Origin: Tenebrio molitor
Lineage: Eukaryota; Arthropoda; Insecta; Coleoptera; Tenebrionidae
Assembly (NCBI RefSeq): GCF_963966145.1
Contig: NC_091048.1
Span: 1,426,001-1,490,000 of the forward strand
Direction of reading: 5' to 3'
Length of the DNA stretch: 64,000 nucleotides
The position numbers and the translations under genes were made by a program. The notes below the pieces were generated by a model. The model saw only the letters and a list, made by a program, of their open reading frames with translations, did no database searches and was not told where the DNA came from. This document shows positions 27,901 to 36,900 of the stretch, piece by piece. How positions within the stretch are numbered: the first letter of the stretch is position 1; every line of letters starts with the position of its first letter.

Positions 27901-30900
27901 AGACATCTAAACTGACCCCGCTAATCTTAAATCGAGCACCTGTTCTATACTAACAGGACACCTGATGAAGCCCAGTTGGCACCGTCTTTTCCAACAACTA
28001 ACAAAATCCAAAGAACTTTTTAGCTAAGACGTAGAAAAGAAAAGTGAAATGATAATGTTGTGTTTTTGTTGCAGAGCCGAAAAAAGAAAAGACTGATGGA
28101 GCGGCACACAACGGCGCCCTTTCTCCGAACGGGGACACGCCGTCACAAGTTACCCAGCCCCCCGGAATGGAGGCCACTCCGGGCAAGCCGGAAAGGCCGA
28201 ACACGCTAGGCCACGCGAGGCTAACGAGGCGACTCTTGTGCTACCACAGCGAACATTGTGAGTGCCTCCTCAACGAAGTCGTAAGATTTTTGGCATCTAA
28301 GGGGCAATGTGTTGCAGTCAACGATGGACCGCAGGGCCCGCCCGGTAGCACGCCGCCTCCGCACGAGAAACAGTCCCACAATATACCTCCGCCCCCCATG
28401 TCCGATCCCGGTCTCATGCTCTCTGACTTGCCAGAGCCGCCCATTCCTGTATCAGAAATTGGGCCGATCCCTCCGCCGCCGATGTTCAGCTCGCCGAGTC
28501 CGGTGCCGAACAGGCTGTCGCCGCCGCCACCGCAAATGGGCGACTACGAATACGAAGGTAATTTGGGTAATTTGTAGAGAGCTAGTCTAGTGGAAGGTTG
28601 GAGGATTTAATTAAAAGAAACGGTTCCGCGTTTGCCTTTTTATCATCCGCAAAGTCAACATATGCAAATGGCGGAAATTTTAATTGAGAGGGTGAGGGCT
28701 TGGAGAATTTTTATTTTACGTTTATATTCGTGGACGCTCTGTTTGACTTTTGTCCTTTAAGTGGAGTGTTTCAAAGTGAAGACCAAATACATTTTTTGTT
28801 TAAGTCTAGACTACTATCGTCTGCACAGAGGTCAGTCGAGGTCATGATACTAAATTGTTTTACAAAGACGTTGATCTGGATGATGCAGTGAAGACCAAAG
28901 GACTCTCTTTTGTAAATGTGTGATGAAACTTTGTCTCAAATCTCATATTAATGTCATCTGTTGTTCAAAACCTGTTTCTGCAAGTTCGATGCAAATGAGT
29001 AATACGTACTAATACTTTTATGAGGGTTGGAACGGTTGGGACAGCCCATTTCTGTTGGCCGTTATAAATTGTGGAGTGTCAGTCACTTCTGCAGTATTTT
29101 TCATGGATTCACAATCGGTTTTTTTATTTGTTTTTTATGCTCAAAATAAACTTTTTCGCTTCATTCCTAAATAAGATTCTTGAAATTCTTATTTACAGTT
29201 CTAAAAATATGTACTTGTTTAATTTGTAGATGACTATATTAACTGAACAAACTTTTAAACCTTGTTAAGGATCTTTTTAAAGAACGGTATAAAGTGAAGG
29301 ATCGTTAAAAATTTAATTTGGTGCTCCTGTGTGTACCCGGTGAGTCAAGTTTTACCGCCCGAGCGAAAACGCCCACTTCTAATCAATTTAAAATTCTCAA
29401 AAAATTCAGGAATGATTGTGTATCACTACAGAACAATCTATAAAAATTTCAAAATTTTTAATGGAACAGGTAAAGATTTCGTTTTAATTCAATAACCGCT
29501 ACATTAATATACATAATTTTTCACTGAGAGTCCTTTCAAACACTTAGGAAAAATTTGGTGTCGTTAAATCGTGAAAACATCGCAGGTTTTTGAAATAAAT
29601 GGAATTTGATATTAAAGTGCAAAATTTAGCTATGATTTATTATTAAATTGGGCGGTCAGTTCCACAAAAGAAGTTGACGTAGGTTGTTTATGGTACCCTT
29701 TAGGGGCTTAAGAATTACTAGAAAAGTTGTCAACAGATGTTTCCCAACAATGAGATATTTATTTTTCGCTCTTAATGTTTAAATTGGAATAATTCAAAAA
29801 CTAATTATTTTCTTTTAATGCGAATTTCATAAATGTGTTCTATAAATTAATTGTGAATTATGAGCGTGTACGAAAAAAAATGTTTTTTTGCTCAAAATCG
29901 ATTTTCTAAATTTTATGGCTCTGAATGAAGTGATAACGAAAAATTGATTGCACACATTTCAAGTCTTATATCAAGGGAATGTAACCCTAAATTTTCGTAA
30001 TTTTCATTAATTTTTTAATAGGGTTAATCGTGCGGGCGGTAAAACTTGACTCACCCGGTAGACATAAAAAAAATGTGTCTCTTGATATTAGATTTCCTCT
30101 TTCGAACGTAGCAAGTTGTCGATTTTTTATTATACTAGTTTCACTTTGTAGTTTAACGCTCGATGATGAATTGTTTCAAAGCTGATTTATTTCTTTTTCA
30201 AATCTCAATTCAAACACACCAGTAGAGTTTACGCAAAGAACAAACGTTAAAAATAGCTGTTGTGTGTTATTTCGAACAAGCATTTACCTTGAGTTACCCC
30301 TAACATTGGAAACTAAATTCAACCGCACTCGCATAATTGAGAATTTATTACCCTCCAAAAATAGCTCGAGGATCGTGTTATTTTTAATTAGGCGCATTTA
30401 AAAGGCGAATTAATATCCACGCTCTGTTTACGCCGAGTTGAGTTATTCGTCTGGTGGAGGCGCAACAACCGAATGTTTTGTTTTGAATTCCGAAGCCGTG
30501 CCAACGCGACGAATTTCGTTGAGATGAGATTTTTTTGCAGAAAACGAAGACGACGACGGTGACGAAATCGATTTCGAGAACCTGGACGAGAATTCGTACA
30601 TGTTCCGCATGCCCCAGCCGGATCCCGCCATCGACACCAGTCGGATAGACGAGATCCCGGCGAAGGAGCCCAAGTTCAACGCCATCCCGCTCAAGTCGGC
30701 GCTGAAGAAGAAGAGCAGCGGCGGCAGCGGCCCCGGGACGCCGCAGAACACGCCGACGCAAGAGAACAGACCGTTGACCATCCGACAAGCCCAAAGCGAG
30801 CACAATGCCAGTTTCAAGTAAGTAAAGAGAGTAGCGTTTGAATGTGGACCGTTCTGGTCAGCAAACTAACTTGTTTGTTTTGATTTGTTCGTCCAGAAGG

Positions 30901-33900
30901 CCCCCTATGAGGCCTCGGATAAGAATATGGTAATTATTATATGTAGTGTGCACACTGTCACTGTTACATCTCCTCATCCTTTACTCTCATCATCACGTCC
31001 AGTTCTGTTTGTTCTTATTGGGTCTCGGTGGGACAGGGCAGCGCCAAGCGGATCTGCGAAGAATTCGTTTACTAATGTTAAAAAAAAATGAAATTATACT
31101 GGGAAAATGATACAATGACGAGGAAGGTACTCCTAGAATCTAGGTCGATTTTTTTATACATATTTTGTATTTTAGTCCAAAATATAAAAAATCAAGTGCT
31201 TACATAGGTACAGGGAGAAATTGAAATGCATCACAATATGTAAACCATAAAGTCCAATTTAACTTAATTCCATCCCGAACGAGACGCTTCTGGAAGCTCT
31301 AATACTTAAATCGAAACATGAATAGCCGCAAAAACCCTTTAAAAACAGAGAGTGACAAAACCTTACTATGAATGAAATAGCCGCAAAACACTTTAAATAG
31401 ACAGCCACAAAAACGAGTAAGAAAACTAAGAGTGAAAACCAAGTGAAAAGAAAAGTCAAAACAAAAAACGTAACAGTAACGAATTTATAATTTGAAAACA
31501 TTTTCAAAATGTCGACCGTGATTTCTGGTGCACGCCTGTGACCTTCGATGTAGATTGTCCATGTCCCGAACTCTTGCAAAACTTGCTGCATCATCTGGGA
31601 TTTGTGCTGCTGAATATGATGGGTGTTGTGACTATTAAACAGGTGTAAAACCTGCTTCATTGGTAAACAAGACCATTCGCAAAAAAATCAGGTTGATCGA
31701 CGCACTTTTGAATCGCCCACTAACAAAACTCTTGCCGGCGAATGCAATCGTTTGGTTGCCACGCTTGTACCCGCTGAACATGATAGGGATGCAACCCTTG
31801 CTCTTTAAAAGTGCGACAAACTGAAAAACCTTGAAATTCAACTGCCGGGTACTTGTTGACGGGTTTTCTTCCACAGTCTCTAGAATTTGGGGTTCGAGGT
31901 CGTACGTGACGTACGCTCTTGGCCCCTATCCACAATTCTCGGTCGAAAAGTACCATTTTCCCGTAGACTCTGTACAACAGGCATAATCTGCACTTCCGTA
32001 AGAATTTCACTATTGGTATAATTTTCCATGATAATGACACAAAATTTCAAGCAAACAATAGCCGAAGGTATCACTGAAAGCAACTAAGATTCATGCGATA
32101 TTAGTACCCGCGGTAACAAAGTTTTTGCACCTTTTTTACGTTGCACTCAATAACTTTTTAATCTTACTATTTGTCCTAATGTGATATCAGTGGCATACTC
32201 AACTTTTGTGCTTGAATTTTCATGGCATTTCTGCCCTCAAGCGGGTCTATAGCGCAAAACTGAATGCACGTGATTTTCACAATTGGTCTTTAAAATCCTA
32301 GGGTTTCAATATTATTGTGATGTATTTCGATTTCACCCTGTATACATGAACGTGAAAGGACCTCCTGAACATATTTTTTCTTCTTTCGCTTCGTATTCTT
32401 TTGTTTCAATGGGACACATGATCAATTTTCTGTAACCTATTTTTACTGTCTTTCCCTTGCTTCCTTTGCTCGTATTCTTATTGTCTTTTGTATTTCTCTT
32501 TCCTCCCTAGACCAGTCTTCATTTATACAGGGAGTCCCAAAAAAAAAAGACGAGTCCATAGCTGCCTTATTTATCGGAGGATTTTAATTATCTATACACC
32601 AAATTAAATGATTGTGAATAGGCTACAAAACGGCCTACTAAATTCACGTATAGCTCCAAGGGCTTCAAGGCTAAACTGTCAAAAAAAAAATTTCAAATGG
32701 GAATACATATTTTTTTGTAGTAATTCTGATAGAGATTTTTGTTCTGAAAACAACAATGTATCACAAGTATAACTTCACATAAAAAAAGTAACACTAACTT
32801 TTGAAACAAATGACGAACACCAAGCGAGAAGCTATCAATATGCATTGCATTACAATGTAATAACCAAATTAAGTTAGCTGGAAAAACAAATGACAAATAA
32901 TAACTATGGGATTGCGGAGATATGCGGCCAATGATTAGCGCAAAATGGAGTATAGACGATAGTAGCGTTTTTTACATTTTTTTTTTTTTTTGTATTTTTG
33001 GTATGTAAGTGTATACTTGTGAGCCATTGTTGTTTTCAGAATAAAAATCTCGATTAGAATTACTAAAAAAAATTATGTGTTCCCATTTTAAAAAAATATA
33101 TTTTGACAGTTTAGCCTTGAAGCCCTTAGGGCTATACGGGAATTTATTCGGCCTTTTTGTAGCCTATTTATAACCATTTAATTTGGTGTATAAATAATTA
33201 AAATTCTCCAATAAATAAGAGACTTATGGACTCGTCTTTTTTTTTGGGGACATCCTGTATAAATCTGTTCTAAGTTCTGCACTCCATCCTTTAACAAGCG
33301 TTAATTTTTTGTGTTCATCTCTGGCAGGCAACATTATTACGTTTTTTTTTTTCCTATCCATAACTTCCACCTTTTCATTTGTTCTATACATTTCTGCTTT
33401 CAGCTCTCTATTTTCTTTTATTAATTCTTCATTCTCTTTCAATTCTTTCATTTCCCTCCTATACATATAGTTTTTGTTCCTCCTTGATAACTCTTAAACC
33501 CCTCGTACCTCCTGCTTCGGACCCTGTATCATCTCCATTATTATTTCCATTTTATCTTCACTCTTATTTCTTGTATCTGTGGTTTTCTTCATTTTCTTTT
33601 TAATTTACTTTTAAATCTGGCTGGTTACTTTTTCTTTTTCGTCATCTGTTGTGTCCTCTTCGCTATCCATTGTTCTGTTACTCTTCGTATTTCTTTCTGC
33701 AACTTCCACGAACTCAGTGTCCCTTTCACAGTTGTATGCCAGGGACGCTTATAGGTGTTGGATTTTCTCATGAGCTATGAGTCATATCTGCGCAAACGAC
33801 GAATATCGGTCTCAAGTAGGCGCTACAAACCGACCGGAAAACATCATCATTCGTTACGTTTGTGTCGTGTCTCTCTCTCGTCTATTTGCATGTAAAGTAG

Positions 33901-36900
33901 TCGACGTTTTCAGTTTTCATTTATAGATTTTTCACCGGTTTATTGCTCCGCCTTCGCACAGATATTTCGAAGGTCACAGCCCATGAGAGAATCCAATTCC
34001 TCTACTCAATTTTTCTCCTGACCGAGTTCGTTTCGTTTGCGATTTTTCTGTTATTCCTAATTCACTTCTTCCTAAATCAGACTCTGTTTTAATTCACAAT
34101 ATATCCCCTATCTCTGTGGCGTTTTTCTGCTCAGGTTTTTGTGGAAAAACGCGTTTTTATATTTATCTTCTCTTCTGTGAGTTATTGTGAATAACCACCC
34201 AACTATACTAATCATAATTTGAATGTGTTACATCTTTTGTGGATCCACACTACACCTCAATACACCACCTTACACACGCTATTGATTTTTTGATACGCCA
34301 TCTGGCTTGCGCTCACAATTTTTTTCCCAAACTTTTTTTAACAGTGTTATTTATTTTTTGTTTTATGCATGTTTAAAGAATTTGCATGAAAACGAACAAA
34401 ATTGTGTAGGTACTAAGAGTTTCGTAATAAACAACTTACTGAAACTCTTCATTTGAGTTATCACATGGATAAAATATTTTGACCACGTCCCTTTCTCTAA
34501 AAAAAAAACTGTACACCCATTTGGAAGGACAGCAAAATCACCGACCACCTCTCTTGGCGCGGCCCTGCACTCGGGGGCGGTTTTTGATTTTCCTTGTCAT
34601 CGTCACGATGCAATTGGTGATATGGCCCAAGAGGATTGGGGCGGGACGGGTTGCAACCACCTCGCCTGCTCTAAAACTTCCCCGTTTTCAGTTAATCTCG
34701 TTTCCTGAAAGTCCTCAAAGACGGAACTGGTGGTTGTGGAACGTCTCCGCAAAGCGCATTTCAGATGTGACGGAATTGGATTGACGTATTAAATATGGAT
34801 GTCGTTAGCGCGGCGGAATTCGTTAAGGATCGTGTTCTTAGCGGTAACTTTTCCGAATGCTACTTCCGCAGGCACTTGTGCCGCTCTAACATCTATTCGA
34901 GTGTGGCTTCGCGCTTGACAAATGGAGTACGTGCGACGAGAACCATTAAATAACGTTTGAAAATTTAATTTCGTCGGGGTGTTAGTCTGGCGTTTGGGGC
35001 GTTATTTTCAGAAAACGATTGGAACATCTGGTCCAAGTCGAGCGGTGGAAAACGAGGATTAGAAGAGATTAGGAGTAGAAGTGAGACTTCTTGTGCTAAG
35101 CCCAGCAACTGGGCGAAGCACAAGACCTTCTAATTAACAACAAATTTTCTCAAAAATTTCCTTATAAAGATGTTTATTATAATACATTAAATATTTCTCA
35201 ATTTGGTATTTTGATTTCTTTGTATTTATTTGTTTTGTTGTCATTTTTTTAATATCCCTTCGTCCTAAACGTCGTCGGTTGCGTAAACACCGAACAAATA
35301 AAACACTTTCATTTAGGTCACTTATTCTATCATGTTCCTGATCGCCACGACTTAATAACGGTAATTGCGACACGTAGTTAGTTGATTAAAACGCAATTAC
35401 TTTTCCACAAACAACTCGTTTACTGTTTCGTGTGTTTTTTTTCGACCCGTCAACCTTTCGCTTTTCGTTTGCACCACCGCGCTCAAACCCGAGAGCAATT
35501 GTTGGTCGCAATCCGTCGCCCCAACCCCATCATCCATCTCGCGCAAATCTGTTTCTAACATGAAAACTACCGAACCAACAATTTCTTCCCCATTCGCTAA
35601 CTGTTTGGCTGTTTGTTTACAGTTCTAAACCGGTAAAGTTCGGCATAGGCCTGCCGTGCACTTTAGAGAACAAAGAAAACGCCAGACCGTACGTAATCAA
35701 GGAGGACAGTAGTGACAGCGACTCTAATGACGGTCCTATCAATTACAGAGACGAAGACAGGGAGGTGTCTGATGATAACAGGCTGGCTCTGAAAATCGCC
35801 AGAAAAGAGAGCCTCTCCCTCAAATTGTCTCTGAGACCGGATCGTCAAGAGTTGATCAATCGGAACATACTCCAGATACAGTCGGAGAATGAAAGGCAAG
35901 AAGCGAAAGAGGCGATCGGCGCCAGACTGATCAGGAGGCTGAGCATGCGGCCCACGCAAGAAGAGCTGGAAGAGAGGAATATTTTGAAAAGTGAGTAGGG
36001 AAATGTAAAAGTCATGTCGTTGATTGATTCGTACGCACAATGATAATAGAATTCTGATTATGAATCGACACTCGTAGAAACTTTATCAATTTCAAATTGG
36101 TTATTTAAAAAAAAACTAATTTCTGAACCTTTCATTATTTTGACAAGTGGCGACTGAATTAATCTACGACCAGATTTTTATTTATTACGGCTGCTTGGTT
36201 GTCTTCAAAGTTAAACCTATAAAAGAACTGTCTGACGATGGCAATTTTAGTATTTTCAATTTTTTATCCTGTAATCTTTTCAATTTATCGAAGGACAAAA
36301 AATAGAAAGTCGAGAAGTTTCCTTGTACCTTCGTCCCTATTGAAGCTTATTCGATAACCAAAGTTATAATTGACTCCGAGTAACGTCATTTAAATAGTAA
36401 TTAACGAGAGGGCAATGGTTGTCAGTCTGCAAATCAGTCGCACCAAAACATTTGAAAGAGAAAGTCCGCAGACTTGTTCTCTTTTGAATTTTACCTCATT
36501 TATCAATTTAAATTGCATGAGAGATCAATTCTCCCAGATAATGCTTCTTTGCACAATATAACACATCTGATTAACAAATAAAAAATTCACAGTAGACATA
36601 TTTGTCTTCGTACATTGTAGTCTCTCGTGTAATTATTGGCCTCGCAGCTTTCATGCAATAATGTTATCTTCTCTGGATTTATGTATCGTTTTGTCTGTCC
36701 AGAGCAAAGCCCTGCGGAGGAGAAGAAGCAGAAAGAGGAGAAGAAGCGGTTCCTTTTGCGCAAGCTGAGCTTCCGGCCGACCGTCGAGGAGCTGAAAGAG
36801 AAGAAGATCATCCGGTTCAACGACTACATCGAGGTGACGCAAGCGCACGACTACGACCGAAGGGCGGACAAGCCGTGGACCAGGTTGACACCGAAAGACA

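Noticed and set aside
28258..28317. Reading 28075-28557 as one uninterrupted exon
   Set aside because: The frame allows it, but the internal GTGAGT and TTGCAG sites and phase-1 symmetry favour a 60-bp intron; retention is kept as an alternative.
33034..33246. Open frames within foldback family C
   Set aside because: They are produced by the inverted arms and poly-A/T runs, with no protein pattern.
35075..35121. Short hairpin as a microRNA gene
   Set aside because: The stem is only about 16 bp with a small loop, too short for a typical insect pre-miRNA.
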